Notes under the pieces: model-generated
Told to the model about the DNA's origin: nothing
Seen by the model: only the letters and a program-made list of their open reading frames with translations
The model's database searches: none
Origin: Sneathiella sp.
GTDB taxonomy: Bacteria; Pseudomonadota; Alphaproteobacteria; Sneathiellales; Sneathiellaceae
DNA: 64,000 bases
Direction: 5' to 3'
NCBI RefSeq assembly: GCF_002694385.1
Contig: NZ_NZMB01000019.1
Location: forward strand, 37,988 to 101,987
Translations under genes and position numbers: made by a program
In this document: in pieces, positions 56,479 to 64,000 of the stretch
Numbering within the stretch: position 1 is the stretch's first letter
Layout: each line of letters opens with the position of its first letter

Positions 56479-57159
56479 TTAATCTTCTTCGTCCGCCCGG
56501 TCAGCGAGCTTGCTCACTTCGCGCTCCACGATGCGCTGCACGATCTGCGGGAGATTCTGATCGAGCCAGTCCTTCAGAATAGGACGGAGCATATCCTTGA
56601 CCATGTCTTCCAATGTCGCATTCTTACCCATCTGCAATCCTCGTGATGAAGCAACAGCGCCGGCCAGTGAGGCGAAAGCGCTCGTCGTTGCGGCAATAGT
56701 CGGGTCCGCCAGCAGGCTGCTGGTGACTTTATCGGCAGCACTCGCGCCCGCCTCAACCGGCTCTGCCGCCGGTTCCTCTTCAAATTCCGGTTCCATATCC
56801 ATGTCTTCCGGCTCTTCTTCGGCTTCCGCCATAACCTCCGGCGCCGCGTCATCTTCTACGGCATCGTCGAGGGACAGAACCACCTCGTCTTCCTCGACCT
56901 CTTCCGCGACCTCGTCGGTCAATTCCAGAACATCCTCTTCGGGTTCAGGCTCTTCCTCGACTTCCGCCTCAATCTCGGCGGCCAGCTCGTCGGCCATGGC
57001 GTCGACATCGGAGTCATCCGCTGTATCAGGCTCATCGGCTTCCCCGGCTTTCGCCGCGCCCTCGTCCTGCCCCTCGTCACCGTCTTCAGAGATGATGCGC
57101 CGGATGGAGGCAAGAATCTCTTCCATCGTCGGCTCTTGTTCTGTCGTAGGATCGCTCAT
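56479..57159 (-). CDS. popZ: DUF2497 / PopZ-type polar organising protein
   Basis: 226 residues from ATG 57159, preceded by GGTGAA. The N-terminal helix EPTMEEILASIRRIISED and C-terminal LEDMVKDMLRPILKDWLDQ then LPQIVQRIVEREV are the PopZ family ends; the middle (about 30-140) is very rich in Glu, Asp and Pro. In Caulobacter PopZ multimerises at the cell pole and tethers ParB-bound origins. The symbol is by family; polar function here is inferred. It lies between tolC-like and valS, as in relatives. Confidence 0.88.
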   Translation of the reverse strand: MSDPTTEQEPTMEEILASIRRIISEDGDEGQDEGAAKAGEADEPDTADDSDVDAMADELAAEIEAEVEEEPEPEEDVLELTDEVAEEVEEDEVVLSLDDAVEDDAAPEVMAEAEEEPEDMDMEPEFEEEPAAEPVEAGASAADKVTSSLLADPTIAATTSAFASLAGAVASSRGLQMGKNATLEDMVKDMLRPILKDWLDQNLPQIVQRIVEREVSKLADRADEED

Positions 57160-57258
57160 CGTCAATTCACCATAGAAGCCGGAGGGGCCGGATCAACAAA
57201 CACCGGTGTCCCTGTTACACATATATTTCGCACGACCCGGGCCGGTCTCCGGCTCTGA

Positions 57259-58614
57259 CTAATCCAGCCCGCCGTCCGTACCGAACCATTTGTTACGAAC
57301 CCGGTCATAGTTCGCATTCGGATCGTAATAGTCGACATTGAGCGCCAGATCGCGGGCATTCAGCTTGCCGATGGCGGCCAGCACATTATAGATCGCCACA
57401 TACTGGTCGCGGCGGGCGGTGACCAGGTCAACCCGGCTTTGCAGCAGTTCCTGCTCCGCATTCAGCACATCAAGCGTGGTGCGGGAGCCGACCTGGGCTT
57501 CCTGCTCCACCCCTTCAAGGGCGATGGTGTTGGCGCGGACCGCCTCTTCACTCGCGCCGATGCGGGAGCGGGAGGTTTCCAGCAATTCCCAGCTCTGGAT
57601 GACGCTTTCACGGACCGCGCGGACCGTTTCCTCGATCTCCTGCATCCGCTGGCTGTTGATCTGGCGGGCCTGCCGCACCTGGCTGTAGACCGCACCGGAC
57701 TGATAGAGCGGCACCGTCAGCACCGCGCCGATGCGGGCCGTGTCGTTGCTGGAGCTGTAGACAGACAAGTCCTGCCCCGTCGCCAGACGGCCATTGACTT
57801 CGACAGAGGGCAGAAGCTGACCCGATGTTGCGCGGATATCATAACGGGAGCTTTCCTCGTTAAAGCGCGCGGCCAGAATGTCCGGGTGGTTATCAAGGGC
57901 GATCGTCAGCGCCGAGGCTTCGGACTCCGGGAAATCGGAAGGGACCCCCGGCTCCTCCAGGCTGAGCGGCGCGCGGCCGACGATGCGTTCAAAGTTGGCG
58001 CGGGTGGAGCGCAGATTGCCTTCCGCCTGGATCAGATTCGAAATGGAATCCGCGAGACGGGCTTCGGCCTGCGCCACGTCGGTTCGGGTGATTTCCCCAA
58101 CCTGGAAGCGGTCGTTGGCGGCATCAAGCTGGCGACGCAGAACAACGCTGTTGTTGCGATTGAGATCAACCAGCGCCTCATCCCGCAGCACATTCATATA
58201 GGCCGCAACCGCATCCCGAAACACGCCCTGCTCGGTCGATTCAAGGCCGGAGCGGGCCGCCAAAACTGTGGCTTCCGCCGCCTTGGTGGAGGCAACCGTC
58301 TGGCCGCCGGTATAGATCGGCTGGGAGACCGTCAGCGCCGCTTCGCGCGGGTTGCTGTTTTTGTCTACCCCCGGCACATTGGTGTCATGACTCTGCGCCG
58401 CAATCTCGCCAGTGGCGAAAACCTGCGGCCGCCAGCCGGACAGCGCCTGCGGCACCTGTTCATCCACGCCGCGAACATTGGCACGACGGGCCTTGAGAGT
58501 CGGGTTGTTGTCATATGTGGACGCCAGAACATCCTGCAGCGTTTCGGCATGAACGCCGGTGATCGGCATCATGACGGCCAACACAGATGCAACTGTCAAA
58601 GCTACTTTTCTCAT
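57259..58614 (-). CDS. TolC family outer-membrane efflux/secretion protein
   Basis: 451 residues from ATG 58614. The signal peptide VALTVASVLAVMMPITGVHA ends at Ala about 23. Two outer-membrane-factor repeats with long helices follow: LQDVLASTYDNNPTLKARRA near the start, ATGQDLSVYSSSNDTARIGAVLTVPLY (in parts) in the middle and LDVLNAEQELLQSRVDLV near the end. It would form the trimeric outer-membrane duct for an RND pump or type I exporter; no inner-membrane partner gene is adjacent. The PCMT-like gene upstream is the usual alphaproteobacterial neighbour. Confidence 0.93.
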   Translation of the reverse strand: MRKVALTVASVLAVMMPITGVHAETLQDVLASTYDNNPTLKARRANVRGVDEQVPQALSGWRPQVFATGEIAAQSHDTNVPGVDKNSNPREAALTVSQPIYTGGQTVASTKAAEATVLAARSGLESTEQGVFRDAVAAYMNVLRDEALVDLNRNNSVVLRRQLDAANDRFQVGEITRTDVAQAEARLADSISNLIQAEGNLRSTRANFERIVGRAPLSLEEPGVPSDFPESEASALTIALDNHPDILAARFNEESSRYDIRATSGQLLPSVEVNGRLATGQDLSVYSSSNDTARIGAVLTVPLYQSGAVYSQVRQARQINSQRMQEIEETVRAVRESVIQSWELLETSRSRIGASEEAVRANTIALEGVEQEAQVGSRTTLDVLNAEQELLQSRVDLVTARRDQYVAIYNVLAAIGKLNARDLALNVDYYDPNANYDRVRNKWFGTDGGLD

Positions 58615-58706
58615 CAATTCGCCTTCCGACCCCTCTTGCAGGGCAAACAGTAATTAACCATAGCCGAATTTAGTCCCGATAGCGGTTTCAATCAACAATT
58701 TTAACG

Positions 58707-58718
58707 AATCATATGATT
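58707..58718. promoter_or_regulatory. 12-bp perfect palindrome upstream of the tolC-like gene
   Basis: AATCATATGATT lies about 93 bp before the tolC-like ATG in an AT-rich promoter region. It may be an operator, but a palindrome of this size can occur by chance. Confidence 0.3.
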
Positions 58719-58818
58719 GACAGCCGATATTGACACCAAAATCCTGTTTATTGTCCTCTATCTGCCAATCATAGCAGGCAAATCGTGACAAATTTGTTAC
58801 TTCCGCGCCGACCTCCGG

Positions 58819-59475
58819 TCAGAATTTGAAGGCGGCCGCGCGGGTCAGTTCCGGCAGCGGCGGCACCGATGCGTCAAAGGCCGCGCGGGGAAAGAAACTT
58901 TCTCCCCGACGGCGATAGACAGTGGCGACCCCCGGGTTCGTGCCGAGAACGCAGATCAGCCGGCCATCTTCCGCCAATTGGTCCAACAGGCTCTGCGGCG
59001 CTGTCGAGATTGACCCGTTGATATGAATGACGTTATAGGGCCCCTGCTTGACATTGCCCTTGTCCAGCGCGCCTTCGATCACGGCCACATTGTCGCATTC
59101 GAGCCGCGTCAGCGTCTCGCTCGCCTGTGCCACCAGCTCCGCATCGCTTTCAACGGCAACAACGGCCTGAGCGAGCTGCCCCAGCACGGCGGCGGAATAG
59201 CCCGTGCCGCAGGCGATATCAAGCACGATGTCGGTCGGCGCAACAGCCGCTTCCTGCAACAGCCGTCCGAATACCCGCGGTTCAATGAGATAGCGCCCTC
59301 CGGCAACCTCCAGATCCTCGTCCAGATAGGCAACGCCGCGCAGATTGCGGGGCACAAATTCCTCGCGCGGGACGGTTTCCATGGCATCGGCGATGCGATC
59401 ATCGGTAACCCGGTTCGGCCTGAGCTGGCTCAGCACCATATGGCGGCGCGCCTCGGCATATTTTTCAGCAATCAT
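58819..59475 (-). CDS. PCMT-like methyltransferase next to tolC
   Basis: 218-residue SAM-dependent methyltransferase of the isoaspartate methyltransferase fold. The SAM motif is VLDIACGTGYSAAVLG and TVPREEFVPRNL matches the PCMT N-terminal block, but the substrate segment SGQTISQP of true PCMT is replaced by GGRYLIEPRV. It is therefore a divergent paralogue of the pcm gene at 32270-32911, and its target is uncertain. The place before tolC is conserved in alphaproteobacteria, though a functional link is not known. Confidence 0.85.
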   Translation of the reverse strand: MIAEKYAEARRHMVLSQLRPNRVTDDRIADAMETVPREEFVPRNLRGVAYLDEDLEVAGGRYLIEPRVFGRLLQEAAVAPTDIVLDIACGTGYSAAVLGQLAQAVVAVESDAELVAQASETLTRLECDNVAVIEGALDKGNVKQGPYNVIHINGSISTAPQSLLDQLAEDGRLICVLGTNPGVATVYRRRGESFFPRAAFDASVPPLPELTRAAAFKF

Positions 59476-59591
59476 GATGTTCCGGCCATTCCTTTTCGAA
59501 AACTTCGCTGGTTATACTGAATTACCGCCTTGATACGCAAGCCATAACACATTCCGAACGGGGAAAGGCAAAGGCTGCCTCCTGCCTGCGC

Positions 59592-60323
59592 TCAGAAATG
59601 AAAATCCGGGAGCGAGCGGAAGGCTTCCTTCAGCGCCTCCCCCCAGCCTGTCGAGATCAGGTTGTAATAGGCATCGTCAAGCGGGATGCGCTGTTCATGG
59701 CTGATCAGAAAGCTGTCATTCTCATAGACCTGCAAATCGAGCGGCAGGCCGACCGATAGATTGGCCTTGATGGTCGAATCGAACGACACCAGCATCAGCT
59801 TCACCGCATCCTCAAAACTCATGTCCGGATCATAGGCGCGCACCAGAATGGGCCGACCGTATTTCGTCTCGCCGATCTGAAAGAAGGGGGTCTCGCTCGA
59901 CGCCTCGATAAAATTGCCTTCGGGATAGACCATGAACAGGCGCGGCGCGCTGCCCCGGATCTGGCCACCGACAATGATGGTCGCGTTAAAGGCGGCATCG
60001 GCCCTCTGCCCTTCCAGGCTGTGGCTGCGGATTTCCTCGCGCACCGTCTCGCCGACCAGCCGCGCCACCTGGAACATGGACGGCGCCTCCAGAATGGACG
60101 GCTTGCGGTCCGCTGGCGCCTTGGTACGCTCATCCAGCATGCTGATGATCGCCTGCGTCGTCGCCAGATTACCGGCGGTCAGCATGGTGATGACCCGTTC
60201 GCCGGGGACGACCCAGCTATGCATCTTCTTAAAGACGGAGACATTGTCGATGCCCGCGTTAGTGCGCGTGTCCGACATGAAAACGAGGCCCTTGTTCAGC
60301 CTCAGACCGACACAGTATGTCAT
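59592..60323 (-). CDS. Proteasome-like peptidase Anbu
   Basis: 243-residue N-terminal-nucleophile hydrolase of the Anbu (ancestral beta subunit) group. After removal of Met1 the protein begins Thr1-Tyr-Cys, with Asp17 in FMSDTRT and a Lys pair at 31-32 (FKKM), matching the Thr1/Asp17/Lys catalytic set. Anbu proteins form open ring or helical assemblies rather than the closed proteasome (known). It is the last gene of the four-gene operon below, 33 bp after the transglutaminase-like gene. Physiological substrate is not known. Confidence 0.93.
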   Translation of the reverse strand: MTYCVGLRLNKGLVFMSDTRTNAGIDNVSVFKKMHSWVVPGERVITMLTAGNLATTQAIISMLDERTKAPADRKPSILEAPSMFQVARLVGETVREEIRSHSLEGQRADAAFNATIIVGGQIRGSAPRLFMVYPEGNFIEASSETPFFQIGETKYGRPILVRAYDPDMSFEDAVKLMLVSFDSTIKANLSVGLPLDLQVYENDSFLISHEQRIPLDDAYYNLISTGWGEALKEAFRSLPDFHF

Positions 60324-60356
60324 GCTCGTTACTTCAGACCCCGAACCATGGAACGT

Positions 60357-61160
60357 TTATTGTTGCTGAACCTGCAAGGATACATCCAGAAACTCCCCCC
60401 CGTGCCCAACACGCAGGCCCGAGATGGGCGCCGCATCCTTGTAATCAAGCCCTGTCGAGACGCGGACGTAGCGCTCATCGGGCGAAATGCCATTTGACAC
60501 ATCAAAACCGACCCAGCCGATATCGGGCAGGTAGGCCTCCGCCCAGGCGTGAGTCGCCTCCTGGTGAATACGGTCGTCCATCATCAGATATCCGCTGACA
60601 TAGCGGGCGGGAAAGCCAAGCTGTCGCACCACTGAAATGAAGATATGCGCATGATCCTGACACACCCCATTGGCGGTGGCAAGGGCCTCCTCCGCCGTTG
60701 TTTCCGCATGGGTTTCTCCGGTCCGATAGGGAACGCTCTTGGCGATCAGCAGGGATAATTCATGCATCATGGCAACATCGGAGGCATAGTCGCGGCCAAG
60801 CTCGCGGATCAGCTTGCCGATCCGCACACCCGGCTTCGTCAGCGGTGTCTCGCGCAGGAAAAACCACAGCGGCGCAAACCCGCTGTTCACTCCGATAATG
60901 CCATGCAGGTCCGTGGTTTCCACCTCCCCCTCGCAGCGGATCGAAATTTCGGTTCCCTCCGGATTCGTGCTGACCAGCATAACATGATTGTTGAACTGGT
61001 CGTCAAACTCCAGCTCGCGCGCGCCGCCCTCCAGCGTGACATCCCAGCGCAGTACCGTTTGCCCGACGCCGGTTTTCGGCATCAGGCGAAGTTGCTGCAA
61101 TACGTAACGCACGGGATGCTCATATCGGTATTTGGTGAGGTGAGAGATTTTCAGAAGCAT
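60357..61160 (-). CDS. Transglutaminase-like cysteine protease of the Anbu operon
   Basis: 267 residues from ATG 61160. The catalytic Cys is in NGVCQDHAHIFISV, followed by His in THAWAEAYLP and Asp in VGFDVSNG, the transglutaminase-core triad. The N-terminal beta domain (about 1-120; LTKYRYEHPV, LRLMPKTG) is typical of this subgroup. It is probably a peptidase or amide-bond enzyme; cross-linking is not implied. It starts 4 bp after the alpha-E stop. Confidence 0.92.
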   Translation of the reverse strand: MLLKISHLTKYRYEHPVRYVLQQLRLMPKTGVGQTVLRWDVTLEGGARELEFDDQFNNHVMLVSTNPEGTEISIRCEGEVETTDLHGIIGVNSGFAPLWFFLRETPLTKPGVRIGKLIRELGRDYASDVAMMHELSLLIAKSVPYRTGETHAETTAEEALATANGVCQDHAHIFISVVRQLGFPARYVSGYLMMDDRIHQEATHAWAEAYLPDIGWVGFDVSNGISPDERYVRVSTGLDYKDAAPISGLRVGHGGEFLDVSLQVQQQ

Positions 61161-61164
61161 GGCA

Positions 61165-62106
61165 TCATCCGCTGAACCGATAGTCTTGTTCGATCTGCGC
61201 GCCGAGATCGATATTGTCGCGGATGAAGGTGGTGATGAATTCATGCAGCCCGTGATCGAAAATGGTGGTGATCGAGGCATCCTTCAGCCGCTTGAGAATG
61301 GGCATAGCCTTGTCATGGCAGTCAAGCCGGAGGCCGTAATCCTCCTCCAGATAGCCGAGATTATCGACAATCTTGGAATAGCAGAAGACCAGCGAGCGCG
61401 GCAGCCGCCGGTCAAGAATAAGAAATTCCGCAATGCTCATGGGATTCACCTCTCCGGGGTTGAGCCAGCGGAAGGCGCGCTGCGCCGAGACCGAGCGCAG
61501 GATCGATTCCCATTGCACATTATCGAGCGAGGAACCGACGAAAGAGGCCGATGGCAGCAGCACATAATATTTCACATCAAGAATGCGCGCCGTATTGTCC
61601 GCACGCTCCAGAAAGGTGCCGAGGCGGGCAAAGTCGAAAATGTCATTGCGCAGCATCGTGCCATGCAACGCCCCGCGCACCAGCGCGCTCTGCTGGCGAA
61701 TGCTGCCCAGGACATCGGGCAGGTCCCGCTCCGACACCGGATGGGACAACAGGTCGCGCAGCGTCATATAACATTCATTCGTCGCCTCCCACACCTCGCG
61801 GGTCAGGGCCGTCCGCACCATGCGGGCATTGTTGCGCGCCGCCTCGATCACGGACCAGACGCTGGACGGGTTCGTTCGGTCGCGCAGCAGGAAGTCAATG
61901 ACGTTGCGGGCGACATACTGATCATATTTTTCCAGATAGTTGCGACTGACCCCGGCCGTGGCGACGACCGACGCCCATTCATTCTCCGCCGCACTGGAGC
62001 GGGTCAGCGCGATACGGAACCCGGCGTCGAGCAGACGGGCGGTATTCTCGCTCCGTTCAAGGTAGCGGAACATCCAGAACAACCCTCCTGCGGTTTTGCC
62101 CAGCAT
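61165..62106 (-). CDS. Alpha-E domain protein of the Anbu operon
   Basis: 313-residue all-helical protein of the alpha-E family. The N-terminus GGLFWMFRYLERSENTARLLDA is the family hallmark, and the second similar block TFLERADNTARILDVKYY lies near residue 170. No catalytic motif is known. It always travels with the ATP-grasp and transglutaminase genes in bacteria and is thought to assist them. It begins 7 bp after the ATP-grasp stop. Confidence 0.92.
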   Translation of the reverse strand: MLGKTAGGLFWMFRYLERSENTARLLDAGFRIALTRSSAAENEWASVVATAGVSRNYLEKYDQYVARNVIDFLLRDRTNPSSVWSVIEAARNNARMVRTALTREVWEATNECYMTLRDLLSHPVSERDLPDVLGSIRQQSALVRGALHGTMLRNDIFDFARLGTFLERADNTARILDVKYYVLLPSASFVGSSLDNVQWESILRSVSAQRAFRWLNPGEVNPMSIAEFLILDRRLPRSLVFCYSKIVDNLGYLEEDYGLRLDCHDKAMPILKRLKDASITTIFDHGLHEFITTFIRDNIDLGAQIEQDYRFSG

Positions 62107-62113
62107 CGCGCCG

Positions 62114-63541
62114 CTACTCCTCCAGTACCCAGGTGTCCTTGGTGCCGCCGCCCTGGCTCGAATTAACGACCAGCGAGCCCGCCTTCAGCGCGACGCGCGT
62201 CAGGCCACCGGGTGTAATATTCACCTGCCGCGGGGACACCAGCACGAAGGGCCGCAAATCCACATGCCGCGGGGCCAAGCCCTTTTTCGTCAGGATCGGC
62301 ACCGTTGAGAGCGCCAGCGTCGGCTGGGCGATATAATTGCCGGGCCGGGCCTTCAGCTTGGCGCGGAAAGCGGCCAGCTCCTTCTTGCTGGCGGCCGGAC
62401 CGACCAGCATGCCGTAACCGCCCGAGCCATGCACTTCCTTCACCACCAGCTCGGTGAGGTTATCCAGCACATAGGCGAGAGACTCCGGCTCCGCACAGCG
62501 CCATGTCGGCACGTTTTTCAGCATCGCCTTCTCACCGGTGTAAAATTCTACAATCTCCGGAATATAGGAGTAGATCGCCTTGTCATCGGCAATCCCTGTC
62601 CCCGGCGCGTTGGCAATGGTGATGCCGCCCGCGCGATAGACATCCATGATCCCGGCCACGCCGAGCTGCGACTGGGAATTGAAGGTCAGCGGATCGAGGA
62701 AATCGTCATCGACCCGGCGGTAGAGCACATCAATAGGGTCATAGCCGCGCGTTGTCCGCATGGCGATGCGCCCGTTAATGACGCGCAGGTCATGCCCTTC
62801 CACCAGCTCCGCCCCCATCTGATCGGCGAGGAAGCTGTGTTCGAAATAGGCGGAGTTGTAAATGCCGGGAGTGAGTACCGCAATCACCGGCTTGCCCTCG
62901 CACGCTTCCGGCGCGCATTCGCCAAGCGACCGGCGGAGGTTCTTCGGATAGTCACTGACCGTGCGCACCTTCACCTCGGCGAACAGCTCGGGGAACATAT
63001 GCAGCATGGTCTCGCGATTTTCCAGCATATAGGAAACCCCGGACGGCGTGCGGGCATTGTCCTCCAGCACGTAAAACTCATCTTCCCCCGTGCGCACCAG
63101 ATCGGTGCCGACGATATGGGTGTAGACATTGCCGGGCGGGGAAACGCCGATCATCTGCGGCAGGAACGCCGCGTTATTGGCGATGATGTCGAGCGGAATG
63201 CGGCCCGCGCGCAATATTTCCTGCCGGTGGTAGATATCATGGAGAAAGGCGTTGATGGCGCGCACCCGCTGCTCGATCCCGCGTTCCAGCCGCGCCCATT
63301 CCCGCGCCGATATCACCCTTGGAATAATGTCGAAGGGAATCAGCCGCTCCGCCGCTTCTTCGCGGCCATAGACATTGAAGGTGATCCCCGTTCTGCGGAA
63401 AAAGGCTTCCGATGCCGTGGATTTGCGGCGCAACCGCGCCGGGTCCTCCGTCTCCAGCCATTTCTGATATTCCGCGTATGGATAGCGGACGCCGCCCGCC
63501 TCCCCATGCATTTCATCAAAAATCTGTTTGCTGTCCTCCAT
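62114..63541 (-). CDS. Circularly permuted ATP-grasp ligase of the Anbu operon
   Basis: 475 residues from ATG 63541; the longer open frame runs through the promoter and across the tRNA and is rejected. The family blocks are present: YVLEDNARTPSGVSYMLENR, LTPGIYNSAYFEHSFLADQ, then VIVDVLYRRVDD-like DPIDVLYRRVDDDFLDP and EVHGSGGYGMLVGP. ATP-grasp enzymes form amide or peptide bonds with ATP. The operon order ATP-grasp, alpha-E, transglutaminase, Anbu suggests a peptide-making and peptide-trimming pathway (inference). A 15-bp dyad lies 22 bp upstream. Confidence 0.93.
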   Translation of the reverse strand: MEDSKQIFDEMHGEAGGVRYPYAEYQKWLETEDPARLRRKSTASEAFFRRTGITFNVYGREEAAERLIPFDIIPRVISAREWARLERGIEQRVRAINAFLHDIYHRQEILRAGRIPLDIIANNAAFLPQMIGVSPPGNVYTHIVGTDLVRTGEDEFYVLEDNARTPSGVSYMLENRETMLHMFPELFAEVKVRTVSDYPKNLRRSLGECAPEACEGKPVIAVLTPGIYNSAYFEHSFLADQMGAELVEGHDLRVINGRIAMRTTRGYDPIDVLYRRVDDDFLDPLTFNSQSQLGVAGIMDVYRAGGITIANAPGTGIADDKAIYSYIPEIVEFYTGEKAMLKNVPTWRCAEPESLAYVLDNLTELVVKEVHGSGGYGMLVGPAASKKELAAFRAKLKARPGNYIAQPTLALSTVPILTKKGLAPRHVDLRPFVLVSPRQVNITPGGLTRVALKAGSLVVNSSQGGGTKDTWVLEE

Positions 63542-63563
63542 GACAAACAGAGTAGAGTAAATG

Positions 63564-63578
63564 TGTTGCAGCGCAACA
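63564..63578. promoter_or_regulatory. 15-bp dyad upstream of the Anbu operon
   Basis: TGTTGC-AGC-GCAACA has perfect 6-bp arms and lies 22 bp before the ATP-grasp ATG. Its place between promoter and start suits a repressor site. The regulator is not known. Confidence 0.5.
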
Positions 63579-63784
63579 GAAAAATGCAGGGGCCGCGTTC
63601 GGCTCCGCGCCGCCGCGACGGGGCGGCCGGATTGCCTTTTCCCGCTGCCTTTCTGCCTCCTTATCCGCCCTTCTTGTCGCCCCGTTCTCCGTGCGGCCAT
63701 TCCGCTCTTGCCCCTCTCCGCCGCGGGAAAGGCTTTATCGTGGCCGCAAAATCGCGCCCGCGCGCGGAAACTTTGAAAGCGGAC

Positions 63785-63814
63785 TTGACAGCCAGCCGCC
63801 TCGCGTTGCATATG
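63785..63814 (+). promoter_or_regulatory. Possible tRNA-Cys promoter
   Basis: TTGACA (63785-63790) is followed after 18 bases by CATATG (63809-63814), about 49 bp before the tRNA. The -35 match is perfect but the -10 is weak. Confidence 0.45.
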
Positions 63815-63862
63815 AGCGATCTGTCGGCGCCGTCCTGCGGCGGCCGATACACCACAGAGTGA

Positions 63863-63936
63863 GGCCTGGTGGCGGAGTGGTGACGCAGCGGATTGCAAAT
63901 CCGTGTACACCGGTTCGATTCCGGTCCAGGCCTCCA
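63863..63936 (+). tRNA. tRNA-Cys (GCA)
   Basis: 74 bases. The acceptor stem GGCCTGG (63863-63869) pairs with CCAGGCC (63926-63932), then discriminator T and an encoded CCA (63934-63936). The anticodon loop TTGCAAA carries GCA at 63895-63897. The T arm GGTTCGATTCC is standard. The D arm is short, as in many Cys tRNAs. Confidence 0.96.
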
Positions 63937-64000
63937 TCCTTTATCCCCGCATCGAACTTCCGCCGATTTGCAGCGCGCGCCGCGATCCATGGCCCGTCCC

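Larger units (their letters stand above)
63542..63862. other. Gene-free stretch between the Anbu operon and tRNA-Cys
   Basis: 321 bases. It holds the 15-bp dyad next to the operon start and a TTGACA element near the tRNA. The middle is GC-rich, and I see no gene, repeat or terminator in it. The open frames across it are extensions or antisense of the ATP-grasp gene and the tRNA. Confidence 0.6.

Noticed and set aside
63542-63937. N-terminal extension of the ATP-grasp gene
   Set aside because: Runs through the tRNA-Cys in antisense (GIEPVYTDLQSAASPLRH is the usual antisense-tRNA peptide) and the promoter.
1-64000. Prophage, transposon, integron or CRISPR array
   Set aside because: No integrase, transposase, terminal repeats or regularly spaced repeats were seen; gene order is housekeeping.

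Overview
The window is ordinary chromosomal DNA from an alphaproteobacterium. Supporting signs are the gene orders gyrA-coaD-ppi-queA-tgt and erpA / argS-like-SPOR-nagZ-scpA-scpB / tatABC-serS-surE-pcm-M23 / yajC-secD-secF-Mth938, the folate-dependent TrmFO, a PopZ-type DUF2497 protein, two DUF2336 proteins, a DUF6356 protein and a proteasome-like Anbu operon. The genus cannot be fixed from sequence alone; the DNA is moderately GC-rich and an order near Rhodospirillales, Sneathiellales or Kordiimonadales is a guess. No rRNA, transposase, integrase, CRISPR array or prophage was seen. The only RNA gene is one tRNA-Cys at the right end.

Layout: 1-4.2 kb carries DUF2336 - PAS histidine kinase - DUF2336. 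4.3-6.1 kb has moaA and nadK. 6.2-8.4 kb is a small ParA ATPase followed by a ribbon-helix-helix-like protein and a PAS_5-like protein. 8.4-10.2 kb has an ArsC/Spx-like reductase and an unknown membrane protein. 10.4-16.4 kb is the minus-strand gyrA-coaD-ppi-queA-tgt run (topology, CoA synthesis, queuosine). 16.6-22.5 kb has DUF6356, an Lrp/AsnC regulator, divergent ssb and uvrA, and trmFO. 22.6-30.9 kb has an unknown protein, a squalene/phytoene-synthase-like NDUFAF6 homologue, sodB, the NDUFAF3-like Mth938 protein, secF-secD-yajC, a DUF815 ATPase, a TPMT-like methyltransferase and a thioesterase. 30.9-44.9 kb is a long minus-strand block for envelope and chromosome upkeep: NlpD-like M23 lipoprotein, pcm, surE, serS, tatCBA, an iron-type ABC transporter, scpBA, a site-2 protease, nagZ, a SPOR protein and a truncated ArgRS-like protein. 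45-50.6 kb has erpA, xthA, ilvD, a membrane/OmpA fusion and a thioesterase. 50.6-59.5 kb has a small membrane protein, amidase, PAP2 phosphatase, valS, popZ-like, tolC-like and a second PCMT-like gene. 59.6-63.5 kb is the operon ATP-grasp - alpha-E - transglutaminase-like - Anbu.

The most unusual items are: (i) an argS-position gene that keeps the N-terminal and DALR ends of arginyl-tRNA synthetase but has lost the central catalytic core, with the expected neighbour dgt missing; (ii) the complete Anbu operon with a 15-bp dyad just upstream; (iii) the ParA/RHH/PAS operon; (iv) a zinc-finger/four-TM/OmpA fusion; (v) the histidine kinase flanked by two DUF2336 paralogues; (vi) a 14-bp perfect palindrome in front of the Lrp-type regulator. 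Many genes in the minus-strand blocks overlap by 1-4 bases and are probably translationally coupled. Several starts are non-ATG (gyrA, surE and nagZ TTG; tatC, pcm, arsC-like, SPOR and fbpB-like GTG).
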